From: Desulfurococcales archaeon
GTDB taxonomy: Archaea; Thermoproteota; Thermoprotei_A; Sulfolobales; Acidilobaceae
NCBI GenBank assembly: GCA_015521185.1
Contig: WAOS01000024.1
Location: 1-32,641, forward strand
Reading direction: 5' to 3'
Length of the DNA stretch: 32,641 nucleotides
Shown: positions 21,729-29,955 of the stretch, one piece after another
Layout of the letters: the number at the start of each line of letters is the position of its first letter
How positions within the stretch are numbered: the stretch's first letter is position 1
Made by a program: the position numbers and the translations under genes
The notes under the pieces: model-generated
The model's database searches: none
Told to the model about the DNA's origin: nothing
The model's input: only the letters and a program-made list of their open reading frames with translations

Positions 21729-21768
21729 CTACCTGCCAACCGGTTTAGGCCAGACGAGGTGCACAGGC

Positions 21769-23067
21769 ATGAGTATACCCTGTACTGTCGAGGAGCTTAA
21801 GCCGCCGGCTGAGGGAGAGTTAGCGCGCGTGGAGAACGGGAAGCTCATCGTGCCCGACAAGCCCATAGTTGTATTCATCGAGGGAGACGGGATAGGCCCA
21901 GAGATAATGGCGAGCGCTCGGAAGGTTCTCAACGCCGCTGTAGAGAAGCTCTACGGCGATAAGAGGAAGATCGTCTGGTGGGAGATGGCCGCTGGAGAGA
22001 AAGCCATGAAGCTCTGCGGCAAGCTACTGCCCGAGGCCACGATAGAAGCGATACGCATGACCAGGCTAGGCCTCAAGGGCCCGCTTACGACCCCCGTGGG
22101 AAGCGGGTACAGAAGCCTAAACGTCGCCATAAGGATGCTCCTAGATCTCTACAGCAACATTAGGCCCGTGAAGTACTATGGCCAGCCTGCCCCACACAAG
22201 TACGCGGACAAGGTTAACTTCGTCATATTCAGGGAGAACACCGAGGACGTGTACGCCGGCATAGAGTGGCCCGCCGGCAGCGAGGAAGCTCTCAAGCTGA
22301 TAGAGTTCCTCAAAAAGGAGTTCGGCATCGAGCTCAGGAAGGACACCGGCATAGGGCTTAAGCCGATAAGCGAGTTCAAGACCAAGAGGCATATGAGGAG
22401 GGCGATGGAGTGGGCGATCAGCCACGGAAACAAGCGCGTGACCATAATGCACAAGGGCAACATAATGAAGTATACAGAGGGAGCCTTCCGCCAGTGGGCC
22501 TACGAGGTCGCACTACAGGAGTTCCGCGACTACGTTATAACCGAGGACGAGCTCTGGGAGAAGTACAATGGCCAGATCCCCGAGGGCAAGATACTCGTGA
22601 ACGATAGGATAGCCGACAACATGCTTCAGCAGATAATCACGAGGCCTTGGGACTACGAGATCATAGTGACGCCCAACCTCAACGGTGACTACATAAGCGA
22701 TGAGGCCAACGCTCTCGTCGGAGGAATAGGCATGGCGCCAGGCATGAACATGGGAGACCTGATAGCGGTCGGCGAGCCCGTCCACGGAACCGCTCCTAAG
22801 TACGCGGGCAAGAACGTGATCAACCCGACAGCGGAGATACTAAGCGGCGTTCTACTGGTAGCGGACTTCATGGGATGGCGCGAGGTCCGCCCGCTCGTGG
22901 AGTACGCCATAAGGAAGGCCATAGCAAACAAGATAGTGACGTACGATCTCGCGAGGCACATGCCCGGCGTGGAGCCCGTGAAGACCACCGAGTACACGGA
23001 CGCGCTGATACAGTTCATAAGGGAGGCAGACCTGGAGGAGGTCCTAGGAGGGGAAAAGAAGGGCTAG
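21769..23067 (+). CDS. icd: NADP-dependent isocitrate dehydrogenase
   Basis: A 432-residue enzyme converting isocitrate to 2-oxoglutarate and CO2, in the oxidative TCA cycle or reversed for CO2 fixation. Signature parts: FIEGDGIGPEI, LKGPLTTPVGSGYRSLNVAIR (substrate loop), FRENTEDVYAGIE, the catalytic Lys in KNxI-like MHKGNIMKYTEGAF, and NDRIADNML with NLNGDYISDEA (metal Asp residues). NADP preference is supported by Lys-Tyr in GTAPKYAGK and Tyr...Arg in VTYDLARHM. ATG 21769 (MSIPCTVEELKPP) matches the known Aeropyrum-type N-terminus and has GAGGTG upstream. It ends on a CTAG shared with mscS. Confidence 0.95.
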   Translation: MSIPCTVEELKPPAEGELARVENGKLIVPDKPIVVFIEGDGIGPEIMASARKVLNAAVEKLYGDKRKIVWWEMAAGEKAMKLCGKLLPEATIEAIRMTRLGLKGPLTTPVGSGYRSLNVAIRMLLDLYSNIRPVKYYGQPAPHKYADKVNFVIFRENTEDVYAGIEWPAGSEEALKLIEFLKKEFGIELRKDTGIGLKPISEFKTKRHMRRAMEWAISHGNKRVTIMHKGNIMKYTEGAFRQWAYEVALQEFRDYVITEDELWEKYNGQIPEGKILVNDRIADNMLQQIITRPWDYEIIVTPNLNGDYISDEANALVGGIGMAPGMNMGDLIAVGEPVHGTAPKYAGKNVINPTAEILSGVLLVADFMGWREVRPLVEYAIRKAIANKIVTYDLARHMPGVEPVKTTEYTDALIQFIREADLEEVLGGEKKG

Positions 23068-23900
23068 CCCTTCTTTTCCAAGCCATTTTTGATATGCACG
23101 TCTATCTGGGGGAAGGGTATCTCTATCCCTTCTTTCTCGAACTCCTCGTATATCCTCTGTATGGCGCTCGTCTTAGCGCTCAGGAGATCCTCCTTCCTCG
23201 CCCACGCACGGACCTGGAGGTTGATAGCGCTATCACCGAGCTCCCACACGAGCACCTGCGGGGCAGGATCCTGTAGAACGCCGGGCGTGCTCTTCAGCGC
23301 TTCCAGAGCTACGCGGACCGCCTTATCTAGGTCGGTCCCGTATGCGACCCCCACTGTGAAGTCGAACCTCCTTGTCTCGGCGATGCTATAGTTGACTATT
23401 GGGCTGCCCCAGACGCTCCTGTTCGGTATGAACGCTATCTCCCCGCCTGGCAGCCGGAGCTTCGTGCTGAGGACTCCCACGTCCTCGACGGTACCCTTGT
23501 AGCCGCTGACCTGGACGAAGTCGCCCTTATGGAAGGCCCTTATTACTGTGAGCCATATGCCCGCGGCCAGGTTGTTCATAGTGTCCTGGAGGCCGAAGCC
23601 TAGGATGAGGCCGATTACAGCGCTTATGCTTATCACTACTGAGCCCGTGCTTATTCCTAGCGCGCTAACAGACGCGAGAGCGACGGCGAGTAGGAGTATG
23701 ACCTGTGTGAGCCGCGCTATGATTCCGGCGACGAGTGGCGGGGCTCCAAGCCTCTCGAGGGATCTCCTGAGCGCCGAGACCGTAATCTTCACTAGGAAGA
23801 CGCCTACGATGAATATTGTGAGGGCCCAGATGAGGTCCCCAATGGTTATGCTAGTATATGGTATGGTTTTCCCGAGCACGCCCAACAATTCACAGCACAC
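23064..23900 (-). CDS. Small-conductance mechanosensitive channel, MscS family
   Basis: A 278-residue protein with three N-terminal TM segments; the third is the pore helix (SVVISISAVIGLILGFGLQDTMNN, Gly/Ala-rich with the family's GxQD). It is followed by the MscS beta domain (FHKGDFVQVSGYKGTVEDVGVLSTKLRLPGGE) and the alpha/beta C-terminal domain ending IPFPQIDVHI, the MscS hallmark. It releases solutes under hypo-osmotic stress. The start is GTG 23900, downstream of a good TATA element at 23941-23949. GTG 23879 or TTG 23888/23885 remain possible. It is convergent with icd. Confidence 0.92.
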   Translation of the reverse strand: MCCELLGVLGKTIPYTSITIGDLIWALTIFIVGVFLVKITVSALRRSLERLGAPPLVAGIIARLTQVILLLAVALASVSALGISTGSVVISISAVIGLILGFGLQDTMNNLAAGIWLTVIRAFHKGDFVQVSGYKGTVEDVGVLSTKLRLPGGEIAFIPNRSVWGSPIVNYSIAETRRFDFTVGVAYGTDLDKAVRVALEALKSTPGVLQDPAPQVLVWELGDSAINLQVRAWARKEDLLSAKTSAIQRIYEEFEKEGIEIPFPQIDVHIKNGLEKKG

Positions 23901-23940
23901 CCTTAAGTAATCATTACTCTCCTACCTGGTGCCAGCTTAG

Positions 23941-23949
23941 TATAAAAGG
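23941..23949 (-). promoter_or_regulatory. TATA box for mscS
   Basis: On the minus strand ACCTTTTATA is a near-consensus crenarchaeal TATA element, centred about 45 bases before GTG 23900, so the leader would be about 18 bases. On the plus strand it reads TATAAAAGG; plus-direction transcription would run antisense into the DAO gene and is not claimed. Confidence 0.6.
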
Positions 23950-23956
23950 TACAGAG

Positions 23957-25009
23957 CTAGCACACATCGTAGGGCTCGAGGACCCCCCTAGTCTTAGGGG
24001 GCCTACGCGGCGCGGGGAGGCTTGGGGGCGTGAAGCCGCGGAGGAGTCCAGGGAGGAGCTTCGCCATTCCCGGGGCAAGGGTTAGCCCTGCACCGTTGAA
24101 GCCCGCGAAAACAATCGTGTCACGCCTTATCGCTTTGACTATAGGGAGCCCTTCCCTGCCTACAGCGCAAGGGGCCGCCCATGCCTGGATCACCCTGGCC
24201 TCCCAAGCGCTAGGGTTCCTCTCCGCGTAGCGCTCCAGCACGTCGTATACTGCCTCCATGTCTGTAGCGTACCCATCGAGTGGGTCGTCGAGCAGGGGGT
24301 TCGGCCCGTCGCCTATATTGCTCCGCGAGGGGGAGACCGGGACTATGTAGTAGTCGAGAGCGTCATCCTCGACCGGCATTGGCGGGCGCGCCCCTTCAAC
24401 ACTGGCAGCCTGGCACTTGTACACTACTAGTTCGCTCCGTAGGGAGGGGACCAGGGACGGGGTCCAGGGTCCGGCCGCCACAACAACTATGCCCTCGAGA
24501 CGTTCTCCCCCGGTCCTGTATCTTCCCGGCACTCCAGAGACTGCTTCCTCTACAACCTCCACCCCCAGCCTCTCCGCCTTCTGGAGAAGGAGTGGGAGCA
24601 CTCTTCCAGCATCAACGATAAAGGTCTCTATCACAGCATACGACTCGCTAGGCCTAGCGGAGAGCCACGAAGGCGGACCGTCTAAGAGCCTGCTCCTAAG
24701 GCCCAGGCTCCTATGCTCACCGACGACTCTCTCCATGCAATCCCTATCCTCGGATATCCACAGGGCCTCCACCCTCCTGACAAGGCCGGGATCGAGGCTC
24801 TCATAGAGCCTAACACTATCTAGCGCGTAGCGGAGCAGGGAGCCCCTCATTATGGTGACCACTATCCCCGCGCTCCTCGTGGCTGCACTGTACTTGAGCA
24901 GGGCCTGCTCGTAAACCCTCACCCTGTAGCCTTGTCTAGCCATCTCTATAGCGGCGCTAAGCCCGGCTACACCAGCACCTATCACGCTGACGGCCTCCAA
25001 CTCTTCCAC
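23957..25009 (-). CDS. DAO-family FAD-dependent oxidoreductase
   Basis: A 350-residue flavoprotein with the dinucleotide-binding motif VIGAGVAGLSAAIEMA near residue 9 and an acidic residue closing the second strand (VRVYE). Mid-protein is a VVVAAGPWTPSLVP block, and near the C-terminus is FAGFNGAGLTLAPGMA, which is the DAO FAD-contact block (GxxGxGxxxxPxxG). The family oxidises amines such as D-amino acids, glycine, sarcosine, proline or glycerol-3-phosphate; the substrate is unclear. Length is slightly short but complete. It starts at GTG 25009, 117 bases from the divergent 7-TM gene; A/T-rich stretches at about 25060-25092 may carry both promoters. Confidence 0.82.
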   Translation of the reverse strand: MEELEAVSVIGAGVAGLSAAIEMARQGYRVRVYEQALLKYSAATRSAGIVVTIMRGSLLRYALDSVRLYESLDPGLVRRVEALWISEDRDCMERVVGEHRSLGLRSRLLDGPPSWLSARPSESYAVIETFIVDAGRVLPLLLQKAERLGVEVVEEAVSGVPGRYRTGGERLEGIVVVAAGPWTPSLVPSLRSELVVYKCQAASVEGARPPMPVEDDALDYYIVPVSPSRSNIGDGPNPLLDDPLDGYATDMEAVYDVLERYAERNPSAWEARVIQAWAAPCAVGREGLPIVKAIRRDTIVFAGFNGAGLTLAPGMAKLLPGLLRGFTPPSLPAPRRPPKTRGVLEPYDVC

Positions 25010-25140
25010 CAGCGCCTACGGCTCGCTCTACGGGTGCTACGCACTTGCAGGAGCATCCCTCACACTTATATTTGAGGTCGAAGTAATATACGGAGTAATG
25101 ACAGATCCTTTTCGGCAACTCATAAGTGGGGTGCACTGCC

Positions 25141-25869
25141 ATGCAGGCTGAGATAGTCTTCCCCTATGCAACTGGCGGACTCCTAATAATAGCGGTCGCA
25201 GTCATCCTCGTAATATGGAGGAGACTGGGCATCAACGCCCTATTCTACCTGGCTCTAGGCCTGCTCTTCGTGGCAATAGAGAGCTTCCTCGACGGCTACG
25301 AGGCTGGAAAGGTCCTGGCCTACGGAGGCTGGAACAACGTCCCCCAGGAAAGCCTACACGGACTACTAGTTCTTGACACGATCAGAGGAATATTCATAGT
25401 ACTATGGGCAGCGGTAGAGTTCCTCTTCGCCTTCCTAATCGGCGGCCAGGAGAGGAAGAGCCTAGTCTACGGTGTCCCCGCAATAGTAGCTATAGGCGGG
25501 ACCCTACAGACCATATACTTCAACCTGTACTACACTGGAGCGCCAGACCTGGAGACAAGGATATTCGTGAGCAGCGCGGTAAGGGTCTTCGTGTTCCTAA
25601 TACCCGCAGCGCTCTTCGCAGGTGTCTACATCCTCTACAGCCTATACAGGCCGCTGAAGACTAAGAGCAGCCTACTCTACGGGCTCGGCTTCATCCTCCA
25701 CGGCCTAACACTGCCGACCTACAGCGCTGCCAAGGAGGCCGGCCCCGCATTCCTAGGGCTCTGGTACGCTCTGGGAGGAGTCATACCAGCCTTCCTAGCG
25801 GCGCTCGGCTCGTACTACCTCTATCTAGAGTCGCGGGAGGAGATCGTCGAGGAAGAGGAATCAGAGTAG
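25141..25869 (+). CDS. Seven-TM membrane protein of unknown function
   Basis: A 242-residue protein from ATG 25141 (GGGGTG at 25127-25132; a longer GTG 25126 overlaps this site). Seven hydrophobic segments at about 9-29, 35-55, 76-98, 105-127, 140-166, 175-193 and 202-225 fill nearly the whole chain, followed by a very acidic tail, ending EEIVEEEESE. Conserved-looking polar residues lie in TM2 (SFLDGYEAG just after) and TM6-7. There is no retinal-binding lysine in the last helix, so it is not an opsin. It is divergent from the DAO enzyme. Function unknown; sensor, transporter or electron-transfer partner are all possible. Confidence 0.7.
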   Translation: MQAEIVFPYATGGLLIIAVAVILVIWRRLGINALFYLALGLLFVAIESFLDGYEAGKVLAYGGWNNVPQESLHGLLVLDTIRGIFIVLWAAVEFLFAFLIGGQERKSLVYGVPAIVAIGGTLQTIYFNLYYTGAPDLETRIFVSSAVRVFVFLIPAALFAGVYILYSLYRPLKTKSSLLYGLGFILHGLTLPTYSAAKEAGPAFLGLWYALGGVIPAFLAALGSYYLYLESREEIVEEEESE

Positions 25870-25934
25870 TTATACACCCTGCCAAGTACCGGATAAAATC
25901 CGGGCGCAAACTCTCTTTCCAATAAACTAGCGGT

Positions 25935-25946
25935 CCGCCCGGGCGG
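25935..25946. repeat. CCGCCCGGGCGG palindrome in the gap before the Cys-module gene
   Basis: A perfect 12-base palindrome lies in the 145-base gap between the 7-TM gene stop (25869) and ATG 26015, with other GC-rich inverted stretches after it (about 25961-26000). No tRNA-like T-loop, TATA or C/D-box pattern is evident here. Function unknown. Confidence 0.3.
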
Positions 25947-26014
25947 GGCGTCCTAAGCTCCACGCATGCCCGAGCGGTCCCATCCCCCGCGCGGGAGCCC
26001 CCAGGTGCCGAGAA

Positions 26015-26440
26015 ATGCCGTGTCCCTACGCTGAGAGGCGGGGCCCAGTCATATACTGTAAAGCCATAGGGAAGGCTGTGAGCCCGCTGACTCATCCGTG
26101 CCTGAGCAAGAATAGATACACTAAGTGCAAGTACTATCGCGCCGCAGAGGCGAAGAAGGCTGAGAAGCCCTCGGCGAAGGCTCAACCAGCTGAGCCGGCC
26201 CGCCCGCCGAGAGAGGCTGAAGCCCCGCAGCCCAGTATGGAGGCAACGCCTCCTCAGCCCGCGATTGCTAGAAGCGACACTAGCACACGTAAAACTCGGG
26301 GGACAACGCTTGACGGGAGGCCCGCGAGAACATGCCTAGAATGCATCTACTACGGATCCAGGACTAAGATGTGCCTCCTCCTAGGCATAGAAGTCAAGGA
26401 CCCCCTCAGACCGCCATGCGCCGAATCCCAGACCGAGTGA
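26015..26440 (+). CDS. Protein with two Cys-cluster modules joined by a Pro/Ala linker
   Basis: A 141-residue protein not recognised as a named family. Module 1 (1-41) has Cys3, 15, 29 and 38; module 2 (105-136) has Cys107, 110, 120 and 135. Both share the pattern C-x2-Y..., C followed by x3-G, a P-L-x2-P-C ending, and YY pairs (KYY, IYYG). Each could bind Zn or a 4Fe-4S cluster with four cysteines. The linker (42-104) is Pro/Ala/Glu/Lys-rich and probably disordered. The likely location is cytoplasmic. The last 35 bases overlap the convergent flippase gene, so the end of module 2 is encoded antisense to the flippase C-terminus. Confidence 0.7.
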   Translation: MPCPYAERRGPVIYCKAIGKAVSPLTHPCLSKNRYTKCKYYRAAEAKKAEKPSAKAQPAEPARPPREAEAPQPSMEATPPQPAIARSDTSTRKTRGTTLDGRPARTCLECIYYGSRTKMCLLLGIEVKDPLRPPCAESQTE

Positions 26441-27905
26441 TTTCCCGGACCAGCCTCCTCACATCCCCGTCTATAACAGCTATCGCGGCGAGAGCTACAG
26501 CATAGTAGATTATGGCGGGAGGCCCGATCAGGGCGGTCTCTTCTAGGAATCTGCTCGAGGGAGCACCCTCGACCCACGGGAGCAAGGCTAAACCCAGGCT
26601 CACAGCCATGTAAGCTAGAGTCCACGAGTAAAGCCTGAGGACCGCTCCCCCGCCGAGGAACCTCGCGGCTTCCCTGCTAATGACCGCGCTATACGACGCG
26701 GTCATCAGGAAGACGCTCACCGCCCAGGCGAGGCCGAGAGTCGCTAAGTCCCGCCCCCGCAACCAGGCGAACGCGGCGACCAGGACCATCGGATACACAA
26801 TGTACGCTGGCAGGAGCTGCTTATAGAGTCTCTCGACGAGGCGTGCATGCTCGTCGGCGCTCTCCACGGATGCTACTGCCGCGCCCAGGTAGGAGTTCTC
26901 GAGGGAGACGCCTAATAGGAGGAATACTGCCTCGACGCTGAACAGCTTGAGCATCGGAGTAGCCCAGAGATATTCGCAGTTGATAAGGCAGATGACGTGG
27001 TCGCTATACACTAGGGAGAACATTAGTATTGGGACTGCTAGAGCCATGCTGAGCCTAATACTGCTCTCGACCTCGCTCCTGCTCCACCCCCTAGAAAAGG
27101 CTGCTTGGAGGAACCGGAACGTGTTCCTCATTATGTCGAGGAGCGTGAACGGGACGAGCCTAGCCACGAAGAAGCCGCTTATGAGTACGTTGCTCCCTGC
27201 TAGGCTTATAACGAGGGGGACGTCTATGTTCGGGAGAAGATAGCTGAACAGCCTGTACGTGCCCGCCCTGGCACGCCTCACGAGGCTCCTAGCCGCGCCT
27301 GCTACGGTGCTCCCCGCCATCCTGAGGTAACTCCTAGCATAGTATGCTAGCCCCGCGACCATGACTAGTGTTCTCGCTAGGAAGCTGGCGAGAGCTCCCA
27401 GAAGGCCGAGCCGCATGACCTGGACTAGCCCTACCACGCCGCCGAGATATACTAGTCTGCCCGTGAGTATCACTAGCGGCGCCCGGACCGGCCTGAGAGC
27501 GTCTAGGAGGAGTCCTAGGACTGCCCGGGCTCCGAGGAGGAGTCCTGCTAGGAACGCTATGGCCGAGTAGAGGCTGCTGCCTGTTAGGGCGTACACGAGG
27601 GCCCAGCCGCTCACCGCGCCTACTCCACCGCTGATAGCGCCGTAGAGGAGCACGCTGCTCTTGATGCTAGAGGAGCTCCTCACCGCGTCGCGTATGAGCC
27701 AGGCCTCATAGAAGACGCTCGTCATCGCCACATACTGCACGACCCTCTTGGTCAGGCTCTGCATGGCAGCATACTCAGCCGGGGAGAGGCGCCTCGCTAG
27801 TATGAGGCCGGCGGCCATCGTCGCTAGGGAGCCTACCAGTAAGAGGCCGGCCCTAGCCGCTATGAGTAGCTGTTTCGGCCCACCACGCTCGGAGGCCCGG
27901 GGCAT
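26406..27905 (-). CDS. Wzx-type oligosaccharide/lipid-linked glycan flippase
   Basis: A 499-residue, about 12-14 TM protein of the MOP (polysaccharide transporter) superfamily. The first helix carries AGLILARRLSPAEYAAMQSL, the Wzx/MATE-like hallmark (LxxxLxPxxYGxxx), and the rest is alternating hydrophobic helices with short Arg-rich loops. In archaea such proteins are candidates to move dolichol-linked glycans for N-glycosylation or S-layer assembly. ATG 27905 has GGAG 9-12 bases before it and lies 4 bases after the S9 peptidase stop, so the two are one operon. No glycosyltransferase gene is visible in the window. Confidence 0.78.
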   Translation of the reverse strand: MPRASERGGPKQLLIAARAGLLLVGSLATMAAGLILARRLSPAEYAAMQSLTKRVVQYVAMTSVFYEAWLIRDAVRSSSSIKSSVLLYGAISGGVGAVSGWALVYALTGSSLYSAIAFLAGLLLGARAVLGLLLDALRPVRAPLVILTGRLVYLGGVVGLVQVMRLGLLGALASFLARTLVMVAGLAYYARSYLRMAGSTVAGAARSLVRRARAGTYRLFSYLLPNIDVPLVISLAGSNVLISGFFVARLVPFTLLDIMRNTFRFLQAAFSRGWSRSEVESSIRLSMALAVPILMFSLVYSDHVICLINCEYLWATPMLKLFSVEAVFLLLGVSLENSYLGAAVASVESADEHARLVERLYKQLLPAYIVYPMVLVAAFAWLRGRDLATLGLAWAVSVFLMTASYSAVISREAARFLGGGAVLRLYSWTLAYMAVSLGLALLPWVEGAPSSRFLEETALIGPPAIIYYAVALAAIAVIDGDVRRLVREITRSGIRRMAV

Positions 27906-27909
27906 CTCT

Positions 27910-29871
27910 CTACTCCTTCCCCTTCTTACCGGCGAGATGCTTCTCGAGCCACTCTATGACGAGCCTCAGACGCGCCACGCGCCTCCTAGGAGTGCCACCC
28001 CTCATCAGGCCGTGGCTCTCCCCGGGGAATAGCGCCAGCCTCGTTGGGACCCTATTGACCCGGAGAGCAGTGTAGAGCTGGAGAGCCTGCTCCATCGGGC
28101 ACCTATAGTCGGCCATGCTATGTATTATGAGGGTCGGCGTTCGAACCTTGTTAGCGCTGAATAGGGGGCTCACCCTCTCGTACTCGCTGGGCTCGTCCCA
28201 CGGCGTATAGCCGATCTGGTCCTCGGCGAACCACCAGCCTATGTCGCTCGTGCCGTAGAAGCTCGTCCAGTTGCTACAGCTCCTCATGGTAACTGCTGCC
28301 CGGAACTCTGTGGTCCTCGTTATTATGTAGTTTGTCATCCAGCCCCCATAGCTCCCCCCGGCGACGCCTCTCAGCTCCTTGCTTAGGGCCTTCATCCTCC
28401 GGACGGCGTCTCGAGCTATAGCTAGTAGGTCCTCGTAGTCGTCGGTGCCGTACCTCCCCCTTATGTCGGCGAACTCCTCCGAGTACCCGTCGCTGCCCCG
28501 CGGGTTACCGTATACGACAGCGATCCCGCTCGAGGCGATAGCGTGGAACTCGAACATGAAGCCGTATCCGAAGCTCGTCTTCGGGCCCCCATGAATGTAT
28601 AGCACCCAGGGCGTGCAGGCCTCGCAGTCGCCGGAGCCGGGAGGCATGAGGATCCAGTAGTCTAGGCTCGCTCCGCCCCTGCTCGCCACGTAGTGGGCTG
28701 GCGTGGTTATGCCTCTCTTCTCGAGCCAGGTGTTGAAGCTCGTGATCTTGCCCTGCTGGGCACTGTATAGCTCCTTTGGGGACGTGGGCGTCATGAGTGT
28801 GTAAAATGTTCCCTTAGGGCTCACGTAGTACTCGTCGACGACCGACTCGGGGGCCTCGATAGCCTCTACTGGCTCGCCCTGCAGGGGCGCCTTGTAAATG
28901 TCGACCCGGCCGGCCTTGTGAATTGGGAAGTACACGTTGTCGTCTAGCCACTGGAGGGGCCTGCTACAGCTCGGACCGCGGGCGTCACTGTTGACACTGT
29001 TAGCGGTGTTGAACTGGAGGTCGCATGACAGGCAGGAGAGCTTCCCGGTCTCCGCGTCAGCAACATATACCCTCTGGTGGGTTGCCGAGCCCCTCTCGCG
29101 GAAGTGCCCCCGGATGGCGACAAGGTCTAGCGTATCTCTCGCGGCGAGAGCGGTTACAGTCATCCTCTTAGCCAGCAGCCTCTTCTCGCCGGTGGACGGG
29201 TTGAAGGCAACCACGTCCGCCTCATACGGGGATAGCTCGTACCTGCGGGCACCATAGATAATCCAGCCGTCCAGCGTCGCGGTGAAGGGATAAGCGTCTA
29301 TATCCTCGGGGGTGGCGCGGACCGCTCTCCCCTGGGGGACGCGGACTAGGTAGATGCTTATCCTCCTGTCAAACACCCAGCCGGTCGCGTCTGCCCAGAA
29401 GGGGAGCCTGTTTATGTCGAGGAAGTCCCTATCCTCGTAGGGCTTCCAGTTGTCCGGCGCGTCGAGGACGGAGACAGCGAGAGTATCGTGCCCCGCCCAC
29501 TCGACACCTAGGACACGCTTCTTCTCCGGCTCCCACACTCTTGTTACCGCCCCGGTATCCGGGTCTAGAAGCGCTACCCCGCTCCTCCTGTTCTTGGAGG
29601 GCCCTCTAGAGTACACTATTGCGACGCTCCCGTCCGGACCGGGCTTGGGACACGTGTAGCTCTCCTCTAGCCCTCCCGCGAGGAGGCGCGGGCGCCCGCG
29701 CCTTACCGAATAGATCCTAGACCTGTACGAGTCCCTCTCTAGTGTTGTTATGACGAATAGGGGGAGGCCCTCGGGCGTGACTACAGGGTCGCTAACGAGA
29801 ACAAGATTATAGAGGTCCTCTGGGGCGACTCCAAGGGGATGCATCCCAGCACAGCACCCAGCATGAGGCAC
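27910..29871 (-). CDS. S9-family acylaminoacyl-type peptidase (intact)
   Basis: A 653-residue serine peptidase. An N-terminal seven-bladed beta-propeller (about 1-395) is followed by an alpha/beta-hydrolase domain: oxyanion YIHGGPKTSFGYG (425-437), catalytic Ser507 in GGSYGGWM, Asp588 in HSMADYRC, His620 in ESHGLMRGG. It degrades N-acylated or short peptides in the cytosol. The start is GTG 29871, about 23-25 bases after a CTTAAT TATA element (leaderless), or ATG 29844. It is a paralogue of the frameshifted copy at 13632-15511, sharing an exact 20-residue block (NPRGSDGYSEEFADIRGRYG). The flippase follows in the same operon. Confidence 0.92.
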   Translation of the reverse strand: MPHAGCCAGMHPLGVAPEDLYNLVLVSDPVVTPEGLPLFVITTLERDSYRSRIYSVRRGRPRLLAGGLEESYTCPKPGPDGSVAIVYSRGPSKNRRSGVALLDPDTGAVTRVWEPEKKRVLGVEWAGHDTLAVSVLDAPDNWKPYEDRDFLDINRLPFWADATGWVFDRRISIYLVRVPQGRAVRATPEDIDAYPFTATLDGWIIYGARRYELSPYEADVVAFNPSTGEKRLLAKRMTVTALAARDTLDLVAIRGHFRERGSATHQRVYVADAETGKLSCLSCDLQFNTANSVNSDARGPSCSRPLQWLDDNVYFPIHKAGRVDIYKAPLQGEPVEAIEAPESVVDEYYVSPKGTFYTLMTPTSPKELYSAQQGKITSFNTWLEKRGITTPAHYVASRGGASLDYWILMPPGSGDCEACTPWVLYIHGGPKTSFGYGFMFEFHAIASSGIAVVYGNPRGSDGYSEEFADIRGRYGTDDYEDLLAIARDAVRRMKALSKELRGVAGGSYGGWMTNYIITRTTEFRAAVTMRSCSNWTSFYGTSDIGWWFAEDQIGYTPWDEPSEYERVSPLFSANKVRTPTLIIHSMADYRCPMEQALQLYTALRVNRVPTRLALFPGESHGLMRGGTPRRRVARLRLVIEWLEKHLAGKKGKE

Positions 29872-29887
29872 TGAGGGCAGGGGTGGG

Positions 29888-29899
29888 GGTATTAAGGGC
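29888..29899 (-). promoter_or_regulatory. TATA box for the intact S9 peptidase
   Basis: On the minus strand CCCTTAATACCC is centred 23-25 bases before GTG 29871, so transcription should begin at about that codon. The surrounding 84-base gap (29872-29955) is otherwise GC-rich with no ORF. Confidence 0.5.
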
Positions 29900-29955
29900 C
29901 GCCAAGAGCCAGCCCTAAGAAGGGGGCCGTGAGGAGCATCCAGACCCCGGGAGGG

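Noticed and set aside
23934-23960. Plus-strand TATAAAAGG as promoter of an antisense transcript into the DAO gene
   Set aside because: The same element reads as a better-placed TATA box for mscS on the minus strand, and no plus-strand gene follows.
25870-26014. GC-rich intergenic stretch as a tRNA or structured RNA
   Set aside because: No T-loop (GGTTCRA), anticodon arm or acceptor pairing could be fitted; the palindromes fit base composition.
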